Shown here: in pieces, positions 12,363-23,671 of the stretch | How positions within the stretch are numbered: position 1 is the first letter of the stretch | How the letters are laid out: each line of letters starts with the position of its first letter | NCBI GenBank assembly: GCA_037367405.1 | Contig: JAZKJV010000155.1 | Location: 310,001 to 374,000, forward strand | Reading direction: 5' to 3' | Length of the DNA: 64,000 nucleotides | From: Ottelia alismoides | Taxonomy: Eukaryota > Streptophyta > Magnoliopsida > Alismatales > Hydrocharitaceae | Program-made: the position numbers and the translations under genes | Notes under the pieces: model-generated | What the model was told of the DNA's origin: nothing | The model's input: the letters and a program-made list of their open reading frames with translations, nothing else | The model's database searches: none

Positions 12363-14207
12363 ATGATGGGTCGCCCTTCACTCCAGCTGGATCTTGCGGA
12401 TTCTTTACTTCATTCCCATCATTTTCGCCCATTCTCTTGGGAGGTCAGAGCTCAGATCGACTTTCCATCTTCTCCCTCCTCACCTTCTTATACTGCGCAT
12501 GCTGTGCTAAGAACAGATGCCCGCAGAGACCAGACTGAGCAAATACGAGATCTGGGAGAGTCCTTTGCTGAGATGATAGTGCATTCCATAGGCGATCACA
12601 TTGAGCAATTACGAGCTTCAGACGACTTCTATGCTGGGATGATGGATGAGCAGCCAGATCAGGGAGCGTAGTCAGCTTCTACATTGAGTCCCTTCATTCT
12701 TGATTTAGAGTTCATTCATCTACTGCCAAAAATTTCAGGGGAAGTGCATGAGGAGCCATATGTTCATCTTTTTGAGTTTGAGGAGTTTTGTATGACCCAC
12801 ACATATTCCGATGTCACTTCTGAGGAGCTGATGTTGCAGACCTTCCCATTTTCATTGCAGGGCAGAGCCATGAGTTGGCACAAACGATTGGGAAGGAAAT
12901 TTGCTATGTGGGGTGATTTACGCATAGAGTTCTTACAGAGATTTTACCCTCAGCATAGAGCAGATATGATGCGATCTTTCATTACAGATTTTTTAGTAGA
13001 CCCCTAGAATCCATTGCATGATTCATCGTTGAGGTTTGTTGACCTTTTGAGGAGATTTCCAGATCATGGTATCTCAACGACTGACCTTGTGCAGATCGCC
13101 ATGAGGGGGATGATCGTATAGCAGATAGCACTGGTAATGACCTCGTGTGGCGGTTCACACCACAATTTCGACATTGATATACTTGAGACCATCTCGAGAG
13201 TTCTTTCCGACATTCCCTTTTCACGAGATGCTTTAGTCGGGACAACACACGATGGTGACGTTGTACCAGTTAGGTGTGTTACACTTCACGACAACTCAAC
13301 TACTATACACCAACCAGAGGACTTGGATTCTGGTGCAGTACAAACGATGGACGAGATGGCTGCGATAGTTTGTTCTCAGATACAACGACTGATCGAGTTC
13401 CCGTTGGTCTTCCAGCCGGAGTTCGAGTCAACCCCGTACTTTTCAGTTCAGAAGTCTTGGATATCAGAGTTTCTAATATTCTAAGATAGAGAGGACGAGG
13501 CCACGCTGCTTCATTCGTTAGTCCAGTCATTTCAGTCTCCATGCCCAACTCCGTCACCTTCTACTCTTCAGAGGTACTTCTCTGATTCCGATGGATATCT
13601 TGATCCATTCCTGCAGCGAGAGCACGATGAGGGACACTATTTTCAGATACCAAATATAGATAGTCCCGTATTCGAGCCTTGTGTCCTCTAGTTTGATGAG
13701 ATGGATATATTTTAGGAGGACCTGATGTTAGCCAACATTGCCGCAGCACGAGGATCAATTTCAAACACTTCTACAGCTTCCGTGCTAATGACCAGCACCA
13801 TTTCATGTTTCCAAATTGTTCAGAGGCCGTTTTCAGCCGATGAGACCTTTTTGTGTGAGGAGTGGGTGCTTGATAGTGGCGCATATTCCCAGTTAGATTC
13901 TGATTCCTCTCCCTTTACCGGTGATTTTGCATTACTCCCCGAGGGTTATCTGCGAGAGGATGCCACGTACTCTGTATACTCGGTTTCACTTTCTGGGAGT
14001 GTATCCGACCTATCATATCATGAGACCGAGTCTTCTGATTTTTCTGATCATGAGTTTGAGTTTTCTCACCTCGACGACCCTCGCGATGATGAGCTGATCT
14101 TTGAGATATTCAATGATTTTACTGATCTCTCTACATTACATGCATCCGACATCAACCTCTTTGTGAGTCTCCTGATCATGACCTTCCATACCTTCTTGAG
14201 ACGATGA
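12363..14207 (+). pseudogene. gag: Athila-like gag with acidic extension, interrupted by six stops
   Basis: One frame runs from ATGATGG at 12363 to TGA at 14205. Residues from about 12740 to 13220 resemble the Ty3/gypsy capsid (Retrotrans_gag): FPFSLQGRAMSWHKRL, then LRIEFLQRFYP and LRFVDLLRRFPDHGIS, then a CGGS motif at 13143-13154. I see no zinc knuckle. The second half is rich in Asp, Glu, Ser and Phe (for example ESSDFSDHEFEFSHLDD). Stops lie at 12669, 13005, 13119, 13689 and 13713 (all TAG) and 13482 (TAA). Each is one C-to-T change from a Gln codon, so the frame looks decayed by transitions rather than by indels. Gag would form the particle; this copy cannot do so. A downstream frame starts in the overlapping ATGA at 14204. 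Confidence 0.8.
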
Positions 14208-14461
14208 TTAACGTGGAGGATCCCCTGACTGATTCTTCTTTCTCCACGTTCGACCTCTTCGGCTCTACCCTTCCATTCCATCCTCATCTTGAGCCGATGA
14301 ATTCGTTTGTGCTACCGGAGCTCGATTTTATTTTCCCATCTCTTCACCCGGTAGCAGACACCCGCCTGATTGTTTATTTAGGTGTCATCATCTACACTGT
14401 TGACCTCGTTGGTGTTCTCATATCGAGACTACAACGACAGTATGACATTCACCTCACATAG
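14204..14461 (+). pseudogene. Short frame after gag in element B, continuation of the acidic region
   Basis: An 85-codon frame whose ATG overlaps the TGA of the previous frame (ATGA). It starts with an acidic, Ser/Phe-rich stretch (EDPLTDSSFSTFDLFGS) like the end of the gag extension, so it may be the frameshifted remainder of the same protein. No known domain is visible. Confidence 0.4.
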
Positions 14462-14629
14462 GCCATCCTGAACATCGATACTGCGTTATCTTAGCCTTTG
14501 CACCCTGCTAGGGGCGTAAACTCTAGCGTTTGTTGAGAGTCACCTCAACATTGTTCCCCTTGTATAGATCCATTTATCCATATCATACATTCTTTTGTCT
14601 AACACCCCATCTTCATCCTATGATTATGC
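14462..14629 (+). other. Spacer before the hairpin array of B
   Basis: Pyrimidine-rich sequence without an open frame; similar spacers separate the hairpins. Confidence 0.5.
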
Positions 14630-15024
14630 TATACTTAGGGTGCACTTTACCCTAAGTATAGGGGGGTTGTCAGACTTGTGATTATCTGTTTGTTTCTTTT
14701 TACCTCTGTTTTGTTGCCTATACTTAGGGATATTTTACCCTAAGTATAGGGGAGGTAGAACCTATACATTCTAACCCTCGATTTTCCCCTTGTGTACAGA
14801 CTTCTATACTTAGGATTGTTTGATCCTAAGTATAGGGGGATCGCCTATTTCGATTCATGGCATTCTTTTATTTGTCGTTGTAGTATAGCCTTTCTTTTCA
14901 CTTCCCAATACTCAACACGAGTTATGTCTTCCTTTCATCGCTCTTTGATCACTTTGAGGATATCGTTCGAGCTAAGTATAGGGGGTGTCGTATATATTGT
15001 ATATATACTTTAGCCATAACTCGT
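14630..15024 (+). repeat. Hairpin array and terminal module of element B
   Basis: Three near-perfect hairpins, each followed by a G-run: arms 14630-14640/14650-14660 (11 bp, TATACTTAGGG), 14717-14729/14738-14750 (13 bp, CCTATACTTAGGG) and 14804-14816/14823-14835 (13 bp, CTATACTTAGGAT). The last bases of the stems change together on both arms. The terminal module follows: ACGAGTTATG (14917-14926) is perfectly complementary to CATAACTCGT (15015-15024). Between them lie CTAAGTATAGGGGG (14972-14985) and an alternating TATATA stretch. Confidence 0.9.
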
Positions 15025-16562
15025 AATTTGTGTGAGTGGGTTAATAAATAAAATGGCTAAAAACCTTATACCTAAAAATCACAAAAATTTTAAAAATTTT
15101 CATGTATTCTTTCTTATACATACATGTTTGTAAAAATTTTTTTATAAAAATTTTTTTGTACAAATGTTCGTAAAAATGTTTTGCGTGTACAACTTGTGTA
15201 AATATTTTTGTATCAAAAATATGTATATAGTACAAATTTTTTGAAAATGTTTGAAAAATAAAATTTTGCAAAAATCTGTTTGTAAATGTGTGTAAATATT
15301 TTCAAAAACTTGCATTTTTTCCTTGCATTCAAACATTTTTCATAAAATTTTGCATGTTTTAAAAAAATGCATCAAAAAGAATTTTGTACATATTTGTATA
15401 TTCTTTTGAATCATAGTTGACATTTAAACTAACCTGGAGTTAAATTGGAAAATGGAGCTTGGTTAAGACCTTAATCCATCTAACTTTCAGAGGAACCTTA
15501 TAGGATTTGGGGTTAAGATTTTTCATGTCCATTATTGACTTAATTCTTTGAGTCCACTAGGCTATGTTCAAATGTCCTCTTGATGAGCCTAAATAGAACA
15601 CTTAACAACGCACACATGACTCTCAGAGATAATGGCTTTACTTAGACCTACACCTTACACATAGCTCCACATGGATGAGGTGATGAGGAGGCATTTTCCT
15701 TTGGCTTGGAGTAGTATACGAGGGTAGTAGTTCTAGGCTGAACCTCTCGTCTTTCTTTAGGGAGGGATGTGCATATCAACTTGGTCTATTAGCATTGAGG
15801 TCTAAAGACAAGAGTTATGGGTTGCAATAATGCTTCAAAAGAGGTATAGTCTACTGGCTCAAGAAGAAAAAGTCGTTATGTATATGCTGCACCATGTAGA
15901 TATGTTGTACATATGCACATCAAAAAAATGTGCAAAACAAGAAAAAACTCCAAAAAAGTGAACATGCCTGATTGGAAATAAAATGCCTGCCGGAGTGTAT
16001 ATAGTCAATAAAGCAAAGCTTATGTATTAACCCTTCTCATCTCATTAAGCTTGCAGCTGGAGACTTAGCTACACTGGTTAGTCTCCCAGGGATACGTGAC
16101 TACACTGGTCACGGTCCATTCTTTTCTTTCCCCTCTTCTTGAGCCGGTTGCACTTGAACTTAGAAGGGAATACCTCGCTCCTCGAGGAAAGAGTTGTTGG
16201 ACTAGGGAATTAGAGTTACCTTGTTGAGGGAAGCTGTTGACTTATCATTTCTGAGGTTGGGAGCTACCTATCACTTACACAGTACAAGGAAAGATGCATA
16301 GTCATTAGAGTTTGCGTATGTAGACTTGTTCTGACATGGATTATTGAGGAGTCTTGACAATAGAATGGTGAAACTTAGAGGCTGTTGAGTCTTAAACCCA
16401 TTTCCAAATAAGGTTCCGACAAACTAATAATCCAAAGGTCTGACTAAGCTCCATACTTAAATTTAATGAAGAAAAATTTAATAATCAACCTTGATTCTTT
16501 TTCTTGCCTGTCTCTTTTCACTTCTTTTTCAAATAAGTGTTTGATAAGGGACTAGCAAAGGT
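15025..16562 (+). other. 3' region of element B: A/T-rich repeats and a 3' module shared with C
   Basis: 15060-15400 consists of TTTGAAAA and TGTAAAAA type phrases. From about 15430 to the polypurine tract the sequence matches 46190-47270 of element C in patches, for example AGGAACCTTATAGGA and a GGGAATACC block. At 16095-16113 a 6-bp stem encloses the loop TACACTG; C has the same loop with a different stem. No gene is visible. Confidence 0.65.
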
Positions 16563-16576
16563 AAAGTATAGGGGAG
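16563..16576 (+). other. Polypurine tract of element B
   Basis: AAAGTATAGGGGAG immediately precedes the TGATGAATCC start of the 3' LTR. Confidence 0.85.
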
Positions 16577-19500
16577 TGATGAATCCTTGATTCTCACTCT
16601 TTACTCTTTTATTTTAGCTCTTTTCCTTAGCAAAACATCATGTAAATATTTGTAAATACAATAATTTAGCAAATCACATGCATGTGTTAATGTTGAATAT
16701 TTAGCATGCATATTTGTGCAAAAATAAAAGAATAAAGGAAAAAAAGAATGAAGTATTTAGAGTAAATACGGAGTGACCTGAACCCCAAGAGAAGGTTAAA
16801 CCTTGACCTGATCGCAAAATAAAATGAGTAGAGAGAGATAGGGTCCATTTGTGATTGTGTATATTACCTATATTTGTACATAACTATTTTGACAAAATAA
16901 AATTAATTCATTATTTTACAACCTTGAATATATTCCTTAAAATAAATATAAAATAAAAATAAGAAAGATAAAAATAAAAATCCTTCATTCATTGTATAAA
17001 ATACACATGTATAGGTCACATTCCCTATTTATTCTATATATGTAAATAATTTGTAAAAATATAATAAAAATTATTTTATACCCCTAATTTTTTTTTGTAA
17101 ATAAATAAAATATAAAATAAGGGCATTTGTGTAAAAATAAGATAATAAAAATAATTGTACATAATACATAGGTATATTATACATGTATATAACACTATAT
17201 ATTGTATATACACCAATTTATTTTTCATAAAAATAATTTAAAAACATAGAAAAATACTTTGAAAAATAATAAACATTTTTTTTATTTTATACACTTTTTA
17301 ATTAAAATTCATTTATTATTTTTAATTCATTTATCTCTATTTTTTCTCTATTTTGTCTTCTAGCGCATCTTGTCCTTTTCCTCGGCCGCTTCTGATTGAC
17401 CCACATTAGTGTCATTGACCTCTGTCAACTAGCCCCCCTGTCACCTTTTTCCTCTCGAACTGGGTCTGCTCTGTCTTCTTCGAATTATCCCGACTCGATC
17501 CGATCGAGTTCTGCTTCCATCTGCAACTCAGATTAGAGGAGGTGGATCCCAGATCCACGCCCAATGTTGAAATTAGGGATCCGCCTATTGGTTCACGTGC
17601 CTCCACTACTTCCTTCTCGAACCCTACTGACTATAAAACCTCTCGGAGCATCTTCATCTTTCGAATCTTTGGCCGTCGCTCCTTGTCCGATGAGCTCCAT
17701 TACACCCTTCATGAGTGACAACACGTGAGGGGTTTCATGTAGAGAGGTCTTCGAGCCGTGTAACCTCTGATCCGGCGGTTCCTCCACCGTGCTCCGCTGC
17801 GAGGTGAGACAAGCCTCTAGGCCCGTCGGTCCATCGAGGCCATGACCCCCAGAGGTCTTCGACTTCCAGCCTAGACGACTGCAACCATCTAGTACGTTGA
17901 TTTCGTCAAGTCTTCACATTTTATTCGATCTTTACCCAGTAGTAGAGCGCCCACTTCCTAGCTCCGGCCTCCTTCGCCAAAGCATCTTCTTGCCATTCAG
18001 AGCGATCGACCACCTTCACTCATCTCCTCCCCATCTTCTTCACCCCTCCATTCACCTCGCTCTACCCAGGAACAAGCTCCCGGCTCTCCTCTGCCGCCAC
18101 TTCGACGGAGAGCCACGCCTCGACCCACTCACTGCCTATTTTGTTGTGTGGCAGGTCGAGGCATTTTGCCTTCGACCCAGCGTGTTCTTTGTACAGGAGA
18201 TAGAGCCAAGGACCTCATCTGGAGGACTGAGCGAAGAAGAGGACACACCCTAGGTCGCTCTAGTGCCTCGCCAGGACCTCCTCTTTGGTTTTGGACCATT
18301 CTGAGCATCCCCTCTGCTGCGGACCATCGTCGGAGACATTTCCCCATCTGAGCAGCTTGCTAGGATGCCGGACCAACGCTTAATTGCTGATTGAAACTCG
18401 TTGGAGACGAGTTCCTTCCCAGTTCTTCCAGATATCGTTCCAGCTGTTGGATCGGGACTCCTCCCCAGATATAATCGTCACCGTCCAGTTTCGAGGAGCC
18501 TCAACCGTTGGATCCATCTACGGATTAAGCTTGGTTTGTCCATCGTTAGAGGGGTACCCATAGATCTTGACCGCCAATCTTAAGGGGAATGCCCTCAACC
18601 ATTAAATGACATCTTAATAAGGGGTAAATATCACATAGGCCCCTCTTTCTTTTACATTTGTTTTGCTTAGCCTTGTAAATATTTGTTTCAGTTTATTTAC
18701 TTTAGACATTTTGCAGTCAGACCCTTGCATTTTTTGTTATTTTCCTTTTGGTCCAGCTAAGTTAGAGTCATGTGCGACTACACATGTTTTATTGGGTTAT
18801 TTGCAAGTTGTGTCCTAAATTCTCTATTGGTTAATAAATGAACTATATGTTTTGAGAATTACAGTTATACCTCTTTGAGCCTGACTCACGTGCTCCGCGT
18901 GTGTTTGCCTATACTTTTTGCGATTTAGGCCCTACACTTTTTACCTGTGTTACTATTTGGCATAGATCTTTATTTTAGTTGCAAGTAGGTCCTAGTTAGC
19001 TACCTGTCTCTTCTTTAATTTAATAAATATCAAATTAATCCAAAAAATTCTCTAAAAATTACTGTTCGCTCCTGTTGACATGTAGTATTAATGATAATTT
19101 TTGTGGATTAATTTCATTGCATTTATAATTTTTGAAAATAAAACCCCCCTAAAAAGTGTCCATTCTATTTCTAAAAATCCATAAAAATTCGAAAAATTAT
19201 CTTGAAAATTCTACAAAAATTCATGTAGTGTGTTTTTTATGTTTGACCTTCAGTAGCATTTTTGTTCGAAAATCCCTTATAAAAATCCTAAAAATTACAA
19301 AAGACATAAAAACTTATAAAAATCATAGAAAATTCAAGAAAAATAAAAAATACCATTTCAATTCGTGTTTGTAGATTTTTATTCATAGTTTTTCATAAAA
19401 TTGGTCCCCAGGATTTCAGGGCATTTTATGTAACTTTAAATTGCAATTTAATCCTGGTTGTGCACTGTTTGTGGTTTTAGTCGCTATTTGATTTTTATAA

Positions 19501-19939
19501 AATTACGAAAACATTTGCAAAACCCTAGAAAGTTATGAAAAATAGTTTAAAATAAAAACCCAAAAAATATTTTTTTTATTTTTTGAGCATTTTTCTTATA
19601 AAGAAAAATACAAAAAGATCGTGAGTGCTTTGTTTCTTTACTTGTTGCTTTTGCTTCTTTAGTCAAAATCATAAATAATTTGCAAAATTAAAAGAACCAA
19701 AAAATATGTTGTTTCATTTCTGAATTTTAACTGCTTGGTACATTTCTGTGCTCCTTATGTTCGACCCTGGTTGCTATACCATGTAAAAATAAATAGCGAG
19801 ACCACTTACATTTTATGTGCTTGATTGTTTTATTTGATTGAGTGGTTTTCTTCTTCTTGATTGACCAAGCTTGGTGACTCGGTTTGCAACGACCCTTGAT
19901 TATTTGTTTACTTAACCTGAGTTGCCTCTCCAGTCATCA
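16577..19939 (+). repeat. 3' LTR of element B
   Basis: A 3363-bp LTR colinear with 7560-10915, with the TATAAAA at 17632-17638 conserved. Frames within it (17897-18253, 18148-18351, 17412-17606 minus) have diverged counterparts in the 5' LTR and are not genes. Confidence 0.9.
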
Positions 19940-19944
19940 ACAAG
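19940..19944. other. Target-site duplication, right copy, element B
   Basis: ACAAG follows the 3' LTR, against ACAGG on the left. Copia RT sequence resumes immediately after it. Confidence 0.7.
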
Positions 19945-20780
19945 TCTGTACCATATCTTATGGGAAGGAATCCTTCCTTGGGATTTACCAAGAATGGAAC
20001 ATGTCCAAGGTGTATCACTTAAAATGACGGTCCCAATACCCTCTTCTCTTAGCTTCTGAACATCTTCATAACTAAGATCTAAGATGTCTCCTTGAGATCA
20101 TATATCAAGGTTTGGAACAACCAGATTTCAAAACACTTATTATCATCCACATATCATTCCAAATGATTAGGATATCATCTACATTTAGCATGATGAACAC
20201 ATTAGCACTCCCACTAAGCTTCACACTGTTCATCAAGATTCTTTTTGAAATTATAACCTTTATAATTTCATCAAATTTGATGTTCCAACTAAAAGAAGTT
20301 TATTTGAGTCCATAGATGGAGTTCTTTAGTTTGCGCACATTTCTTTCCTCAACTATGAAGCCTTGGGGCTACTTCATATGAATGTCCTCAGATAGGTATT
20401 CATAGAGAAATGCAATATTGACTTCCACCTTGTAAATGTCAAAGTCAAGTTGTGTAGCTACAGTTAGCAATATTCTGATGGGTTTAAGCATGGTCACTGG
20501 AGAGAAAGTCTCATCGCAAGTGATGTCTTCTCTTCGATGTGAATCTTGAGCTGTGCTTTGAAGGTATGCACCTTCTAATCAGGTTTCCTCTTTCTCTTGA
20601 AGATCCATTTACACCTAACGGGTCTTACCCTTGCAAGTGGATCCTCGAGGGTCCATATACAATACTTGTATATGAAGTCTACTTTAGACTTTATTGCTAA
20701 CATCCATCTTTCCATGTCATGATCCTCAGAAGATTCATCACATGAAGTTAGATCATTGTCAGACTTACCTGACACATGGA
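19945..20780 (-). pseudogene. pol: Copia reverse transcriptase of element H, N-terminal and central parts
   Basis: Minus-strand reading. 20775-20575 gives ERWMLAIKSKVDFIYKYCIW followed by TLEDPL and CKWIFKRK, matching the start of copia RT (KWxxAMxSEMxSMxxNxVWxLVDPP, CKWIFKxK). 20340-20100 gives KNSIYGLK, SWNIKFDE and LNVDDILIIWNDM, which correspond to the family motifs IYGLKQASRSWN and LYVDDILLIGND; both aspartates of the active-site box are kept. Stops and frame changes separate these blocks, so the gene is dead. The reading continues at 7554-7430 across element B. The element uses a tRNA-Met-type primer site and runs right to left. Confidence 0.8.
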
Positions 20781-23650
20781 ATCCGTCCTCAAACTAATTT
20801 GAAGAGGTATTAGTGTTTCATCTTTAATTGTCCTTTTAGTTTTTGATTTCAGGTGCCTCATTATCTTCTCAAGATTCAATGAGTTCCTTCACTTCATTTT
20901 CATCTTGATTCTCCCACTGAAAATATGAGGTCTATCCATCCAATAGAGATTGTTGCAACAATTGCATCAATATCTATGTGGATGACTATTAAACCTTAAG
21001 ATCAAATTTTCTAGTCTTCTAAGACATATTCAACCAATTGCAAGTGTTATTAAAAGAATTAGATACAATTATCAGACTTTGATCTTATCAAATAAGAAAG
21101 TCAATTTCAATGATTATATGTAGATTATTTCGATGCACTATCCGAGTCCTTCTTTAGGGATTTTAGATAGTCTAGATAGTCATATAATCAATACATCAGC
21201 TTTTTACGGTATTGGCATTTATCCAACTCTTCGGATGTCATATGGAAGTTACAGAAGTACAATTAACTCTTTGACTTTCCTTCTTACTTGGGTCAGACCC
21301 ATGCTTCCACTAAACTCCCTTCATCTATAAACAACCATTGCTTAAGACAAGATTTCTTATGTTGAATTCAAAATATTTCAATATAAGAGTATTTCAACAT
21401 TTATACATGCTTCATTCAATTCATACAATATGAATAGTATAAAGTTTCATGAATGACTTGAGTACAGATAGTAGAATGATGATACTCATCGTGTCAACAT
21501 CCATCTAAACTCAAAAAGACTTTGGTTCATGTAGGTACTCAAATATTTTAAATACATCATCTCTTGTAGAGCCATCATTCTGCATGATGCATTGAACCAT
21601 GCCATTCATGATTAAATATCGAGAGCACATTTGTATGCCAGAACATCTTCTGAGATTTTATAAGGATTATTTGACAATTATGATCATCATTGACACGATA
21701 CTTCCAAAGCACATTCGATGAAAGATCAAGACTATAGAGACATACAAACCCTAGGCTTGTAGTCCTATTGTTTATTTAATTGTCATTCCTCATTATTATG
21801 AGGAAGCATGCACATTGCAACCACATACAATATGTGTCCAACTGCAAGTACAATATCTTCATCATGGATCCAATCCATGATATTTACTGGTTATTATTGA
21901 GTATAGTATTGAGTGGGTTTAATAAGGATTATCTAAAATAAGAAATTTGCATATATATACATACATATTTTACTTTGATTTAGGAATTTTTATATCAAAG
22001 TTGTCTTGCCTTGTCAACACTGAAAGTTATTCCCTTAATCACTTTCAATGTAAGAGATATACTTACCATTATATCTTAAGCAAGATATGGGATCTCCTTT
22101 CTTTTCTTTGTTACATCCCAACATTATGAGAACCTTTAACTCGGATAAAAAGAAGCGGTAACACAATCCGCCTTGTAAGTCCAACTTGCATTCCCAATCC
22201 AATCTTTAACACCCGAGCCCCACCACCCCTAAGGTGATGTTGACCTGTCGTTAATTGAACCAACCATCAACATGATTAGAACTCGCTATGCGCAAACCAA
22301 TATCTCCCCAATAATACGAGGACCCGATATTGAGGTCACTACGCATATGGCCTTACTCTTTCGAGAATCAAAGAGCCCAATCTAGATGCGCTTGTATGCA
22401 GGAGATGTCACTTCGTACAGGCGTCTCCTACATACAATCCCTGGCAACGTAACCCTTCGCTTTGACGGGAGACCATTGATATCACTTATGATCCTCCATA
22501 TCATGTTCAAATTCTAATTAATTGTTATGAATCATATTCACATAATTAATTCTTCCAATGAAAATAACAACTCTATTCATAATAAAGTATTTTATTTTTA
22601 ATTGGATTCGAATTAAACTAATCATATTAAATTAATGATCCAATTAATATCCAACAAATATTCTCTATTGTTACTTGAAATAAGGTATTAGCTCAAATAT
22701 GTTATTCGAATTTTAATAATTAGAAAAATACATCATGATCCCTTCAAACAATACCCCTTCCTTACCCGTTGTCATGGCTAGTTCCGACGGGAGTGGGACA
22801 GACCGCTCACAGAGCATCCTGCTACCCCAACTCTCCCCGACTAGACACCAAATCTGCCTCTGGTCAGGATAATGCCAATTGATCACTTTGTACTTGAGAT
22901 GATAATTGATCTTTCAATCGAAGTTATACCATATAATAATAATCAAAACATTTTTTATTTAACATTATAAGGAGATTTGCTAAACAAATCCCCAATCCTA
23001 TTCAAGCAACTTTGTTTGTTGGAATGTTCATGTAACCAATTGTGATCTAGATCATATCTAATCAAGTTGGTTATAATCAATCTCATTCAAGGAAATAATT
23101 ATCATCTTTAAATATTCAAAAATATTCATCAATAATTATTTCAAGAATTTAACCATTAATTTCTATTAATTTAATTGAATGACAATCACAAGATTCTTGA
23201 TCAAGTATGTAATTTCTAGCAGTGACCCGTACTTACTAAAATTAGCATATCTCAATCAATTTAAATCCAAATCAAGAAAAATAAGTTTCTATAGTTTGAT
23301 AATTTGATTTAAAACATAAATCAAATGATATTCATGCATTTATAGATGTTTTAAAAATGTAATTAACTCTTTAATTATGTTAAGATTCACCATCCCTGAA
23401 ACAATAGACACATGTTCATCAAAAAGATCATAACTTGAGCAATCAGATTCCAAATCACACAAACTCAAGTCCTACGATTTCCTTACTTAATGGGGAACAT
23501 TATACTAGTTATAATTTCGTGTTTAAAAACTTTTAAACAGGAAAAAAACACGCTAAATAGGATTGCATGAATGAAATGCGATGAAACATCACATAACCAA
23601 GAAATGTCCAAGGCATCGTAGGTTTATGGATTATATCCAAAACCTTCGAA
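20781..23650 (-). other. Internal region of copia element H without recognisable gag or integrase
   Basis: About 2.9 kb between the RT remnant and the primer site. I could not recognise gag, protease or integrase motifs on either strand. The part nearest the primer site (about 23080-23650) is leader and is shared with copia copy I (55525-56091). A GC-richer patch at about 22760-22870 has no recognisable content. Confidence 0.5.
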
Positions 23651-23669
23651 CAACTTGGCTCTGATACCA
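23651..23669 (-). other. Primer-binding site of copia element H (tRNA-Met type)
   Basis: The minus strand reads TGGTATCAGAGCCAAGTTG just inside the LTR end. TGGTATCAGAGC is the usual copia primer site, complementary to the initiator tRNA-Met 3' end. Confidence 0.9.
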
Positions 23670-23671
23670 CT

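Larger units (their letters stand above)
7560..19939 (+). mobile_element. Element B: complete gag-only Athila-like retrotransposon
   Basis: Two related LTRs of 3356 and 3363 bp flank a 5.66-kb internal region with a tRNA-Asp primer site, a leader, a gag frame with an acidic C-terminal extension, a hairpin array, a 3' module and a polypurine tract. There is no protease, RT, RNase H or integrase motif in any frame between gag and the 3' LTR. The flanking five bases are ACAGG and ACAAG. Small differences between the LTRs recur every few tens of bases, so the insertion is not recent. It lies inside the RT gene of the minus-strand copia element H. The layout fits a gag-only non-autonomous element that depends on pol from a relative. 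Confidence 0.9.

Noticed and set aside
13119..13127. Possible programmed readthrough of TAG in gag (TAGCAGATA resembles the TAG-CARYYA context)
   Set aside because: The YYA part does not match, and the frame has five further stops without such a context.
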